This document shows positions 1 through 8,367 of a DNA stretch of 13,768 nt, one piece after another. Position 1 is the stretch's first letter; each line of letters begins with the position of its first letter. Source of the stretch: DYJB01 sp963777165 (GTDB taxonomy: Bacteria; Chloroflexota; Anaerolineae; Anaerolineales; E44-bin32); contig CAVZPO010000018.1 in the NCBI GenBank assembly GCA_963777165.1, forward strand, positions 1 through 13,768, in the 5' to 3' direction. The position numbers and the translations under genes were made by a program. Below the pieces are notes generated by a model. It saw nothing but the letters and a program-made list of their open reading frames with translations, made no database searches and was not told the DNA's origin.

Positions 1-1809
1 CGGATCCGCATGACCGCCGCTTCCACGCGCAGCCGATCGCGTGTCCCACTTGCGGTCCGAGAGTCTCGCTCGAACATGCGGGGCATGCGACCGAGGCAGG
101 CGAGGCGGCGCTAGCCGCCGCTCGGGAGATCCTGCGCTCGGGAGGGATCGTTGCCGTCAAGGGGCTCGGGGGATTTCACGTGGCGTGCGATGCACAAGAC
201 GCGGACGCCGTCGCCCGCCTGCGCCGGCGCAAGCTGCGCGTCGACAAGGCCTTCGCCTTGATGGTCGCCGATCAGCAGACGGCCGAGGCGCACGGCCTGT
301 GGACGCCGGCTGATCGCGCCCTGCTGGAATTGGCGGCTCGGCCGGTGGTCGTCGTGCCGCGTCGACCCGGCTCGGGCATCGCCCGCCAGGTTGCGCCGGG
401 GCAGGACACGCTGGGGATCATGCTGCCCTACACGCCCCTGCATCACCTGCTGTTCGAGCGCTCGCCGGGCTTCCCGCAGGCGTTGGTGATGACCAGCGGA
501 AACCTGTCCGAAGAGCCGATTGCCACCGACGACGACGAGGCCCGCACACGCCTGGCGACGCTGGCGGATGCGTTCCTTTTGCACGATCGGCCGATCCGCA
601 CTCGCTGCGACGACTCGGTCGTCCGGTCCTTCGGCGGATCAGCATATCCGCTTCGGCGTTCGCGCGGGTACGCTCCGTTTCCGGTCCGCCTGCCGTGGCC
701 CGTGCCGTCGATCCTGGCCGGGGGCGCCGAACTCAAGAACGCCTTCTGCGTGACGCGCGGCGAGTACGCTTTCCTCAGTCACCATATTGGCGATCTCGAG
801 AACTACGAGACGCTGCAGTCGTTTGAGGCAGGGATCGATCACTTCGAGCGGCTCTTCCGGCTGCGCCTGGAGGTGCTGGCCTACGATCTGCATCCCGACT
901 ACCTGGCGACCCGGTACTTGCGCGACCGTGCCGCGTGCCAGGGTCTCCCGGCGGTCGGTGTGCAGCACCACCATGCTCACATTGCGGCCTGCATGACCGA
1001 ACATGGGCTGACAGGCGACCGGCCCGTGCTCGGCGTGGCCTTTGATGGCACTGGTTATGGTGACGACGGGACGATCTGGGGCGGCGAGTTCCTGCTGGCA
1101 GACTACGTGCGCTACGAGCGCCTGGCGTACTTGCGCCCGGTCGAGATGCCCGGCGGAGAGGCTTGCGTTCGCGAACCATGGCGCCTGGCGCTCGCCTGGC
1201 TGCGTCAGGCCGGGATCGAATGGTCGGACGACCTTCCTCCCGTTGCAGCCTCGGATCCAGGAGCGTGCCAGGTGGTGTCGAGGCTGCTGGCGGCTGGTGG
1301 CAACGGGCGCGCCGTCCGCCTTCCGGTCACGTCCAGCATGGGCCGGCTGTTCGACGCCGCGGCGGCGCTGATTGGCATTCGGCAGACGGTCAACTACGAG
1401 GCGCAAGCGGCCATCGAGCTGGAAGGGCGGATGGACGGGGGAGAGACCGGGGAGTACGCCTTCGCCCGGGCTGGCGCGACGGTTGATCCTGCGCCGCTGT
1501 TCGAGGCGCTGGTGGCCGATCTTCGCGCCGGCGTGCCGGCGCCGCGAACTCTCGGCTCGATTTCACCACGCGGTGGCCGGCATGGTGCAGTGGAAGTGTG
1601 AGGACCTGCGGACCGAGACCGGCGTGGGCACGGTCGCCCTGAGCGGCGGGGTCTGGCAGAATCTGACGCTGCTGGGCGAGGTCGTCCCGCGGCTGCGCCG
1701 CGCAGGGTTCACAGTCCTGACCCACACGCAGGTGCCGACGAACGACGGGGGGCTCGCCCTCGGCCAGGCCGTAGTGGCGGCTGCCTCGCGGCAAGCCGGC
1801 TTGCACTAG
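1..1809 (+). CDS. hypF: Hydrogenase maturation carbamoyltransferase HypF (5' partial, one frameshift)
   Basis: HypF makes the thiocarboxamide on the HypE C-terminal cysteine from carbamoyl phosphate and ATP, the source of the cyanide ligands of [NiFe] hydrogenase. The open frame runs in from the left edge (first full codon at 3), so the acylphosphatase domain and part of the zinc-finger region are missing. Visible are the last zinc-finger motif CPTCGPR (42-62), a YrdC-like domain from about 105 to 690, then a Kae1-like carbamoyltransferase domain with HHHAHIAA (about 966-989), DGTGYGDDGTIWGGEF (about 1045-1092) and SSMGRLFDAAAALIG (about 1334-1378). The first frame would stop at 1601, but the conserved C-terminus (ARFHHAVAGM, LSGGVWQNLTLL, NDGGLALGQA) continues in the +1 frame to the stop at 1807-1809. 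Removing one C from the CC at 1542-1543 joins the frames as VPARELSARFHH. This is a sequence error or a genuine inactivating insertion. hypC follows after 44 bases. Confidence 0.93.
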
Positions 1810-1853
1810 GCGGAGGGGAAGCGCTCTCACGCCCGCAGTCGGGGAGGTGGAAG

Positions 1854-2110
1854 ATGTGTCTGGCGGTGCCGGGCAGGATTACCGAGATCTTCACTCGGGA
1901 AGGCCTATCGATGGGGCGCCTGGATTTCGGCGGCGTCCTGCGCGAGGCCTGCCTGACGTACGTGCCGGAGGCGAAAGTCGGGGACTACGCCATCGTGCAT
2001 GTTGGATTCGCCCTCAACCTACTAAGCGAGTCCGAGGCGCAGGCGACGCTCGAGACGCTGCGCCAGATCGTGGAATTCGATCCGGCGTCCGCCGATGCCG
2101 AGGCCGGTGA

Positions 2111-2114
<4 letters not shown>
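1854..2114 (+). CDS. hypC: Hydrogenase maturation chaperone HypC
   Basis: This is an 86-residue HypC/HybG-family chaperone, the usual length. It begins with the diagnostic MCLAVPGRI, in which Cys2 (exposed after loss of Met1) binds the Fe(CN)2CO unit together with HypD and later the hydrogenase large-subunit precursor. The C-terminal half carries the family pattern GDYAIVHVGFALNLLSESEA. A strong ribosome binding site (GGGGAGGTGGAAG) lies just upstream of the ATG, which fixes the start because Cys must be residue 2. The stop codon overlaps the GTG start of hypD (GTGA, 2111-2114), so the two are probably translationally coupled. The gene is intact, unlike its two neighbours. Confidence 0.96.
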
Positions 2115-3242
<1,128 letters not shown>

Positions 3243-3246
<4 letters not shown>

Positions 3247-4316
3247 GCGCACCCAACAAGACCTCGCCGATGGAAGGCGCCGTCTGCCCGCGGCCGCTGG
3301 CGCAGGACGTGACCGTCGTCCTCGGACACGGGAGCGGCGGCCAGATGACGCACGACCTGGTAGCCCGGCACTTCCGATCCGTGTTGTCGAACCCGGCGCT
3401 GGAGCAAGGAGACGACGCCGCGGTGCTGGCGCTCCCGGCAGGCAAAGGCCGGTTGGCCTTCACCACCGATGCCCATATCGTGGCGCCGCTGTTCTTCGCC
3501 GGAGGCGACATCGGCCGGCTGGCGGTGTGCGGCACGGTCAACGACCTGGTTGTGATGGGCGCCCGTCCGTTGTGGTTGACGGCCTCCTTCATCCTGGAGG
3601 AGGGCTTACCGTTGGCGACTCTCGATCGCGTGATCGAGTCGATGCGGGCTGCGGCGGAAGAGGCCGGCGTGACTCTGGTGGCCGGCGACACGAAGGTCGC
3701 CGAGCGCGGCAAGGCGGACGGACTGTTCATCTCCACCGCCGGCGTCGGCTGGGTGCCGGACGGACGGGATCCGAGTGGACGCCACGCGCGGCCCGGAGAC
3801 GTCGTCCTGGTCTCCGGCCCGGTGGGGGACCACGGGATGGCGGTGCTCGAGGCGCGCGGCGAGCTCGGCCTGGCGAGCGACATCCGTTCGGACATCGCTC
3901 CTTTGGGTGGGTTGGTGGAAGCGCTGTACGCTTCCTGTCGCGGGGTGCACGTGCTGCGCGATCCGACGCGCGGCGGCCTGGCGACGACGTTGAACGAGAT
4001 TGCCCGACAGAGTGCGGCAGGCATCGAGCTGCAGGAAACCGCCATCCCGGTTCGCTCATCGGTGCAGGCCGCCTGCGAACTGCTGGGGATGGACGCGCTC
4101 TACGTCGCCAATGAGGGCAAGCTGGTGGTGATCGTCGAGGCGGCGGAAGCCGACGCGGCGCTGGCCGCGTTGCGGGGAACGCGCTACGGCGAAGAGGCAT
4201 GTGCGATCGGACGCGTCGTCCCCAAGCCTGAAGGCAAGGTGCTGATCAAGACCGCCATCGGCGGAACCCGTCTGGTCGACATGCTGGCGGGGGAGATGCT
4301 GCCCCGCATCTGCTGA
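3243..4316 (+). CDS. hypE: Hydrogenase maturation protein HypE (thiocarboxamide dehydratase)
   Basis: HypE accepts the carbamoyl group from HypF on its C-terminal cysteine and dehydrates it with ATP to a thiocyanate, which is handed to the HypC-HypD complex. The 357-residue product belongs to the AIR synthase/PurM-like fold. It shows HGSGGQMTHDL near residue 27, the nucleotide-binding segment GGDIGRLAVCGTVNDLVVMGA, LVAGDTKV, and DPTRGGLATTLNEIA. It ends in the family-defining PRIC, with Cys357 as the modified residue. The ATG overlaps the hypD stop by four bases. The frame is also open upstream of this ATG, but that part is out-of-frame hypD, so the overlapping ATG is the sensible start. No frameshift is seen here. 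It is the last gene of the + strand block. Confidence 0.96.
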
Positions 4317-4317
4317 G

Positions 4318-4334
4318 CCGAGCCTGCCGCTCGG
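4318..4334 (+). terminator. Short hairpin directly after hypE
   Basis: A 6-bp perfect stem, CCGAGC and GCTCGG around a 5-base loop, begins one base after the hypE stop codon. No T-run follows, so it is only a weak candidate for 3'-end formation of the hyp transcript. Confidence 0.3.
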
Positions 4335-4364
4335 ACCTGAGCGCAGCCTCGTGCAGGAATCCTA

Positions 4365-4386
4365 CGCGCCGGCGATCGCCGGCGCG
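4365..4386. terminator. GC-rich perfect palindrome between convergent operons
   Basis: A 22-base perfect palindrome, arms CGCGCCGGCGA and TCGCCGGCGCG, sits in the 146-base gap between the converging hypE and cooC-like genes. Its symmetry and place fit a two-way transcript end or roadblock. There is no flanking T-tract on either strand, so intrinsic termination is not proven. A protein-binding site is the alternative. Confidence 0.4.
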
Positions 4387-4462
4387 CAATTGTTGCGGAC
4401 AACTGCCAGGCAGATTCGACGCGGCCGGCCGGGCCACGCGGACCTGCGACCGCCCGGCAACG

Positions 4463-5245
4463 TCAAGCGGGCTGCAGCTCGCGATCGAGCGCCGCGGCCA
4501 GGTCCCGGGCCGCCTCGGCCAGAAGCGGTGCGGCCTCGAAAACCGGCGCACCGCTGCGGTCGGCCTCCCGCACACCAGGATCCGCCGGCAAGAAGCCGAG
4601 CACCGGCAAGCCAGGCGAATGCAGCCGGATGAACTCCCGATCGTCCTCGCCCTGAACCTTGCTCCCCACCAGATACAAGCGGGTGAGCCGCAGGTCGCCC
4701 GCCAGGCCCTTGATTTGTTCGGCGGTGCCCAGGCTGCGGGCCGTCGGCTCGACGACGATCAGCATGGCGTCCACGGCGTCGGCCGTGGCGCGCCCCAGGT
4801 GCTCGACGCCGGCGTACATATCGAGCAGGACGACTTCATCGCGGCGGAGCAGGATATGGGTGATCAGTGTGCGCAGGATGGTCGACTCCGGGCAGATGCA
4901 GCCCGAGCCGCCCATCTCCACCGCTCCGAGCTCCAGGAGCTTGATCCCGCGGTGAACGGCAGAGAACCGATCGGGGATGTCGTCGACGCGCGGATTGAGC
5001 TTGAAGTAGCCCCCGATCGTCCCCGGCTGTGCGCCGGTGCGTTCGTAGATCAGCTCCTCCATCCTGGCGATGGGCGTCAGCCCGCGCACCAGGTCTTCGG
5101 GGAACCCGAGGGCGCCGCCCAGGCACGGGGACGGGTCGGCATCGATGGCCAGCACTTTCATCCCGCGGTCGGCGTAGGTGTAGGCCAGCAGGCTGGTCAG
5201 AGTGGTCTTGCCGACGCCGCCTTTTCCGGTGATGGCGATCTTCAT
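4463..5245 (-). CDS. cooC: CooC1-type nickel-insertion ATPase for CO dehydrogenase
   Basis: The 260-residue P-loop ATPase is of the MinD/ParA (SIMIBI) class. It has the deviant Walker A GKGGVGKTT (residues 7-15, signature Lys8), the IDADPSP segment at about 34-40, and GSGCICPE with the paired cysteines Cys116 and Cys118. In CooC1 such a CXC pair binds nickel or zinc at the dimer interface, and ATP hydrolysis supports nickel loading of the CODH C-cluster. A Walker B-like VVLLDMYAGVEHLGR follows. The ATG has GAGG a few bases upstream. It lies 10 bases after the HdrC-like gene and is the last of the metVF operon. It differs clearly from the second CooC-type gene at 11668-12435 (CICPE here, CYCAVNHL there). 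No CODH gene is in view, so its client is inferred. A general nickel- or metal-delivery ATPase remains possible. Confidence 0.85.
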   Translation of the reverse strand: MKIAITGKGGVGKTTLTSLLAYTYADRGMKVLAIDADPSPCLGGALGFPEDLVRGLTPIARMEELIYERTGAQPGTIGGYFKLNPRVDDIPDRFSAVHRGIKLLELGAVEMGGSGCICPESTILRTLITHILLRRDEVVLLDMYAGVEHLGRATADAVDAMLIVVEPTARSLGTAEQIKGLAGDLRLTRLYLVGSKVQGEDDREFIRLHSPGLPVLGFLPADPGVREADRSGAPVFEAAPLLAEAARDLAAALDRELQPA

Positions 5246-5255
5246 TGCGAGAACC

Positions 5256-5636
5256 TCATGGGGATGGCGCCTTGGACGACGAACTTAGCCCGCGCAGCTC
5301 CGCCTCGCGCTGCAGGGTAAGCAGGATGGGTGTCAGGGCAAGGCCGGCCCGACAAGGGATCGGCTGCAGCATCAAGTCCTCGCAGGCCCCCAGGGAAGCA
5401 CAGGTGAGGACCTGCGGATCATCGCGGGCAGCGGCGCGCAGGATCTCGGCCAGGCTCAGATCCATCCCCGGCGCGGTCAACTGCTCGCAGCTGGCGCAGT
5501 TGCCGCACAGGAGCACGTCCTCGCCGGTGGCGGCCAGTATGATGGCGCGCAACGGGCCGCGTCGCAGGCTGGCGGGTGACTCGGCGGGGAGGTCGCGCGG
5601 CGCCAATGCAGCAGATTGCATACCGTCGTCCGTCAT
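5256..5636 (-). CDS. Small HdrC-like iron-sulfur protein with reduced cysteine set
   Basis: This 126-residue protein sits between metVF (20-base gap) and cooC (10-base gap) on the same strand, so it is very probably co-transcribed. Residues 40-118 follow the pattern of heterodisulfide reductase subunit C: a cysteine cluster (Cys44, Cys47, Cys50), then MDLSLAEILRAAARDD, then VLTCASLGACEDL and a tail IPCRAGLALTPILLTL resembling the HdrC end. However, each HdrC ferredoxin motif should have four cysteines. Here the first has three (CX2CX2C) and the second has Cys79, Cys85 and Cys95 in unusual spacing, so it may hold fewer or different clusters. The first 40 residues match nothing I recognise. The ATG lacks a strong ribosome binding site, and ATG at residue 6 is an alternative. 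In some acetogens HdrABC-MvhD associates with MetVF, which supports an electron-transfer role by context only. Confidence 0.6.
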   Translation of the reverse strand: MTDDGMQSAALAPRDLPAESPASLRRGPLRAIILAATGEDVLLCGNCASCEQLTAPGMDLSLAEILRAAARDDPQVLTCASLGACEDLMLQPIPCRAGLALTPILLTLQREAELRGLSSSSKAPSP

Positions 5637-5656
5637 CGGGCGCCGCCCGCAAGAGT

Positions 5657-7111
5657 CTAGGCCGGAACGGCCGCAGACTCGCGGACCGGCTTGGGAAGCC
5701 CGAACTCATCGATCAACCGCGGCACGATCTCCTCCCAGTGGACCGCCATAATGTGCAGTCCGTGGATCCCCTTGGTGGAGCGCAGCTTATCGATGATCTC
5801 AAGCGCGATGGCCACGCCTTCTTCCTTCTCGTCCTTGGCGCCGTCCATGCGTTTCAAGAGTTCGGGCGGCAAGACCACGCCCGGGACGTCGGCCATCAGA
5901 TGGGCGGCCTTGGCGCTCTTGAGCGGGATGATCCCCGGCAGGATGTAGACCTTGTCGAGTACGTTGCGTTTGTCGACTGCTTCCAGCCAGTCGGTGAAGC
6001 GGCCGAAGTCGAACACCGGCTGGGTTTGGATGAACTGCGCCCCGGCATTGACCTTCTTCTCCTCCCGGATGGCCTCGTAGCGGGGATAGGCGGCGTAAGG
6101 AGAAGCAGCCGCGCCGAGGAAGAACTTCGGTGGGGTCTTCATCTCGCGCCCGTCCAGGTAGATGCCGTCGTCGCGCATGCGCCGGAGCATCCACAGGACC
6201 TGGATGGCGTCCATGTCGTTCTGATCCGGCTTGGGCGTGGGCCCCGGGCCGAGGCGCAGGTGGTCGCCCGACAGGCATAGGATATTGCGTACGCCAAGCG
6301 CCGCCGCACCGAGCGCTTCCGACTCGATGGCGTACCGGGTGCGGTCGCGCGCCGCCAGTTGCAGGACCGGCTCGAGCCCGGTTTCCAGGCACTTGACTGC
6401 CGAAGCCAGGCTGCTCATGCGAGGCGTGGCCGAGGCGTTGTCGGTGAAGTTGGCCGCCACGACGTAGTCGTGAATCAGGCGGGCCTTCTTCACCATCGGG
6501 TCTGTGTTGGCGGTCAGGGGCGGGGCGATCTCGCCCGTCACCGTGAAACGGCCGGCGCGCAGGCTGCGCTCCAGCTCGGAGACCGGCTCGGCGGGGGCTG
6601 GAGCGTGGTACTGGTCATCGCCCAACCACCAATCCGGTTGGCGGACATCGTAGAAGAAACGGTCCCAGGCATCGGAAAACCGCTCGCGGTTGGCGACGAA
6701 GTCGAGGGGGTTGATGTGGTGCCCCTTGTCGCGGTACACCCGGATCAGGTCCAGCCAGGTTTCGTGTCCCACCTTGCGCCCGTCGAGCGGCGCATTGACC
6801 TCCAGCAGGCGGGCGGTGCGTCCCATGCGCTCGGAGCGCTCGTAGATCTTGAACCAGGTGCACGGACGCGTTTCGTCGACGTAGCAGTGCTCGGGCGTCG
6901 ATCCGCCGCACGGGCCGTTGCGAACGCCTTTGGGGCAGGTCATCGGGCAAATGAAGGCGGTTTCCTGCAGGATGCAGTTGCCGCACATCCGGCAGCTGAA
7001 GCCCACGCCCTTGGCCCAGCGTTCAAAGGTCGTGAACGCGCGAACGGGAAACGTATCGCGCGTGTACGGGTAGTAGGCCGGCTGGTAACGGCGGGGCGAG
7101 AAGAGCGACAT
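5657..7111 (-). CDS. metF: Methylenetetrahydrofolate reductase, MetV-MetF fusion
   Basis: This enzyme reduces 5,10-methylene-THF to 5-methyl-THF, the last step of the methyl branch of the Wood-Ljungdahl pathway and also the source of methyl for methionine. The product is 484 residues. Residues 1 to about 165 form a MetV-like cysteine-rich domain: CRMCGNC (Cys40, 43, 46), ICPMTCPKGVRNGPCGG (Cys55, 59, 68), then Cys76 and Cys84, likely for an Fe-S cluster and/or zinc. Residues about 180-475 are the FAD-binding MetF TIM barrel, with the catalytic-type Glu in TGEIAPP (Glu194), NILCLSGDHL, GAQFIQTQPVFD and GIIPLKSAKAAHLM. A textbook AGGAGG precedes the ATG. Moorella-type acetogens have MetV and MetF as separate proteins. 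Here they are one chain with the MetV part first. The HdrC-like and cooC genes follow in the same operon. The electron donor cannot be read from sequence, but ferredoxin- or HdrC-linked donation is plausible. Confidence 0.92.
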   Translation of the reverse strand: MSLFSPRRYQPAYYPYTRDTFPVRAFTTFERWAKGVGFSCRMCGNCILQETAFICPMTCPKGVRNGPCGGSTPEHCYVDETRPCTWFKIYERSERMGRTARLLEVNAPLDGRKVGHETWLDLIRVYRDKGHHINPLDFVANRERFSDAWDRFFYDVRQPDWWLGDDQYHAPAPAEPVSELERSLRAGRFTVTGEIAPPLTANTDPMVKKARLIHDYVVAANFTDNASATPRMSSLASAVKCLETGLEPVLQLAARDRTRYAIESEALGAAALGVRNILCLSGDHLRLGPGPTPKPDQNDMDAIQVLWMLRRMRDDGIYLDGREMKTPPKFFLGAAASPYAAYPRYEAIREEKKVNAGAQFIQTQPVFDFGRFTDWLEAVDKRNVLDKVYILPGIIPLKSAKAAHLMADVPGVVLPPELLKRMDGAKDEKEEGVAIALEIIDKLRSTKGIHGLHIMAVHWEEIVPRLIDEFGLPKPVRESAAVPA

Positions 7112-7226
7112 GGCGCGCCTCCTGGGCCTGGATCGTTCGGCTGTGTCTTGGACCCCTCACCGCCGCGTCAGGTTGAGGCGACCTGGTAGGCGCCTTCCGA
7201 ACGGACGGGGTTGAATGCCAATAATT

Positions 7227-7243
7227 CCTACCTACATGGTAGG
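7227..7243. promoter_or_regulatory. Inverted repeat CCTACC-N5-GGTAGG, possible operator of the metVF operon
   Basis: A perfect 6-bp inverted repeat with a 5-base spacer (CCTACC TACAT GGTAGG) lies about 120 bases upstream of the metVF start, in the most AT-rich part of the gap. A further GGTAGG half-site occurs at 7185-7190. The form suits a dimeric regulator better than a terminator. The regulator is unknown, and there is no proof of function. Confidence 0.4.
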
Positions 7244-7299
7244 CCTTGGCTCTGGGAGGCCGTAGTGCCGAAAGTCATTCGGGCCGGAGGAAGAACGTA

Positions 7300-7317
7300 G
7301 GCCGCCCGAAGGCGGCC
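7300..7317 (-). terminator. Hairpin with TTCG loop, probable terminator of the ferredoxin gene
   Basis: Read on the - strand this is GGCCGCC TTCG GGCGGCC: a 7-bp perfect stem capped by a C(UUCG)G-type tetraloop in RNA, followed by TACGTTCTTCC, which is pyrimidine-rich but lacks a pure T-run. It begins about 50 bases after the ferredoxin stop. It therefore probably ends the long right-hand transcript and leaves metVF with its own promoter. Confidence 0.6.
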
Positions 7318-7367
7318 GGTCCGACGGCACGAGGATTTGCCTGGCGGCAGTGGGATCAGCGAGAGAG

Positions 7368-7610
7368 TCAGCCAGCGCTGCGAGTCAGCATGCGCATGGC
7401 ACCTTGCGGGCAGGCTTCAACACAATCGCCGCAACCGTCGCACAGGAAGGGGTCGATCAGCACCAGACGCTCGTACGGTGCCCAAGTCATGCCGCCCGCG
7501 CAGACCAGCATGCACTTTCGGCAGCCGTCGCACAGCATGTCGTCGATCGCCGCTACCCGATCCAGGATCACCGTCTCCAACGCTACCTCCAGGCTGCAGG
7601 CCCGGCCCAC
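7368..7610 (-). CDS. 2[4Fe-4S] ferredoxin-like protein
   Basis: This 80-residue protein has two ferredoxin motifs: CDGCRKCMLVC (Cys27, 30, 33, 37) and CDGCGDCVEACP (Cys57, 60, 63, 67). It can hold two [4Fe-4S] clusters and would carry low-potential electrons in the cytoplasm. The first motif ends C-A rather than the usual C-P, and the 19 residues between the motifs include a Trp (MTWAPYERL). The N-terminal 25 residues carry one more cysteine (Cys5). The start is uncertain: the longest frame begins with GTG at 7610, but no clear ribosome binding site precedes it and a GTG at codon 14 is possible. It lies 122 bases after the acetyltransferase gene and is followed by a probable terminator. It could serve MetVF, the TrxR-like flavoprotein or CODH. 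The partner is not shown by the sequence. Confidence 0.8.
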   Translation of the reverse strand: MGRACSLEVALETVILDRVAAIDDMLCDGCRKCMLVCAGGMTWAPYERLVLIDPFLCDGCGDCVEACPQGAMRMLTRSAG

Positions 7611-7732
7611 TGATGGCTCTGCCTATCATCCTAGTCCGAACGCGTGGCGGTCCCCTAGTGCAATCCGTCACGAGGCCGGGCGTGGACCTTCATAGCCCTG
7701 ACCGAGGCACGCCGCACACCCCCACAGCGAAT

Positions 7733-8299
7733 TCAGTACTCGTCGGAGGTGCTGCGCAAGCGCAGGATCATGTGGGCCACGTCGCGCAAATCGCCGTCGG
7801 GCAGCATCCAGTAGTCTGTGTAGACGGACACCTGCTCGAAGCCGAGATTCTGGAAGGCCTTGATGTCGGAGGCGCGGTCGGTGGGGCTGACGACCTCGAT
7901 CATGTACAGGCTGCGGCGCTTGGCCAGATCGATCAGCGCCTGGATCAACCGCGTCGCCAGCCCGCGGCGGCGGAAGTCCTTGGCCAGGAAGATGCGCATC
8001 TCCGCCCGATGCCTCGACGGCCCTTCCATGAAGTGCAGGGTAGCGTCGCCCACCATGCGGTCGCCGACCATCGCCGCGACGGGGAAGACGCGATCGTAAT
8101 CCAGCCGGTCGGCCCAGCCGCCGACCAGCTCCGGATCGGTGACATCATGGCGCATGTAGCGGCGTTCCTCGGGCGAGACCGGGGTGAACAGGTCGATCAA
8201 CGCCTGACGGTCGTCGGTGGTCAGCGGCCTGAGGAGCACCCGGGCGCCATCTCTCAGCGTGATCAGCTGACGGTAGGTGAGTTCTTGCTGGGTAACCAT
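7733..8299 (-). CDS. GNAT-family N-acetyltransferase
   Basis: This 188-residue protein has the GNAT fold. Residues 20-30 (RVLLRPLTTDD) are the usual N-terminal strand and turn. The acetyl-CoA pyrophosphate-binding motif is RRRGLA (residues 110-115) at the start of the helix GLATRLIQALIDLAKRR. A C-terminal NLGFEQVSVY segment is typical of motif B. The substrate cannot be told from sequence. The family covers small molecules, antibiotics and protein lysines, and similar single-domain GNATs occur as the C-terminal part of protein-acetylating acyl-CoA synthetase fusions. The ATG is preceded by GAGGAG about nine bases away. It follows the flavoprotein gene after 68 bases that hold a large hairpin, so it may be expressed at a different level from the genes before it. 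Confidence 0.85.
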   Translation of the reverse strand: MVTQQELTYRQLITLRDGARVLLRPLTTDDRQALIDLFTPVSPEERRYMRHDVTDPELVGGWADRLDYDRVFPVAAMVGDRMVGDATLHFMEGPSRHRAEMRIFLAKDFRRRGLATRLIQALIDLAKRRSLYMIEVVSPTDRASDIKAFQNLGFEQVSVYTDYWMLPDGDLRDVAHMILRLRSTSDEY

Positions 8300-8320
8300 C
8301 CCTGCGGCTCCTCATCGGTA

Positions 8321-8357
8321 GCCGACGCGGGCAGGCGCTCCGCCCGCCCGCGTCGGC
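8321..8357. repeat. Large hairpin between flavoprotein and acetyltransferase genes
   Basis: Two perfect 12-base arms, GCCGACGCGGGC (8321-8332) and GCCCGCGTCGGC (8346-8357), enclose 13 bases. Of these, GGCG and CGCC can pair further around a CTC loop. It fills most of the 68-base gap. No T-run follows on the - strand, so it is more likely a stabilising or attenuating RNA structure than a clean terminator. Confidence 0.55.
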
Positions 8358-8367
8358 GCGGGATCGC

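Larger units (their letters stand above)
7112..7367. other. 256-base gap upstream of metVF
   Basis: No convincing coding sequence is seen here. The gap lies between the ferredoxin stop and the metVF start, both on the - strand. It contains, in the - strand direction, a TTCG-loop hairpin (7317-7300), the inverted repeat at 7243-7227 set in a locally AT-rich patch (about 7211-7240), and the metVF ribosome binding site. The metVF promoter should lie here, but I cannot pick clear -35 and -10 boxes. Confidence 0.6.
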
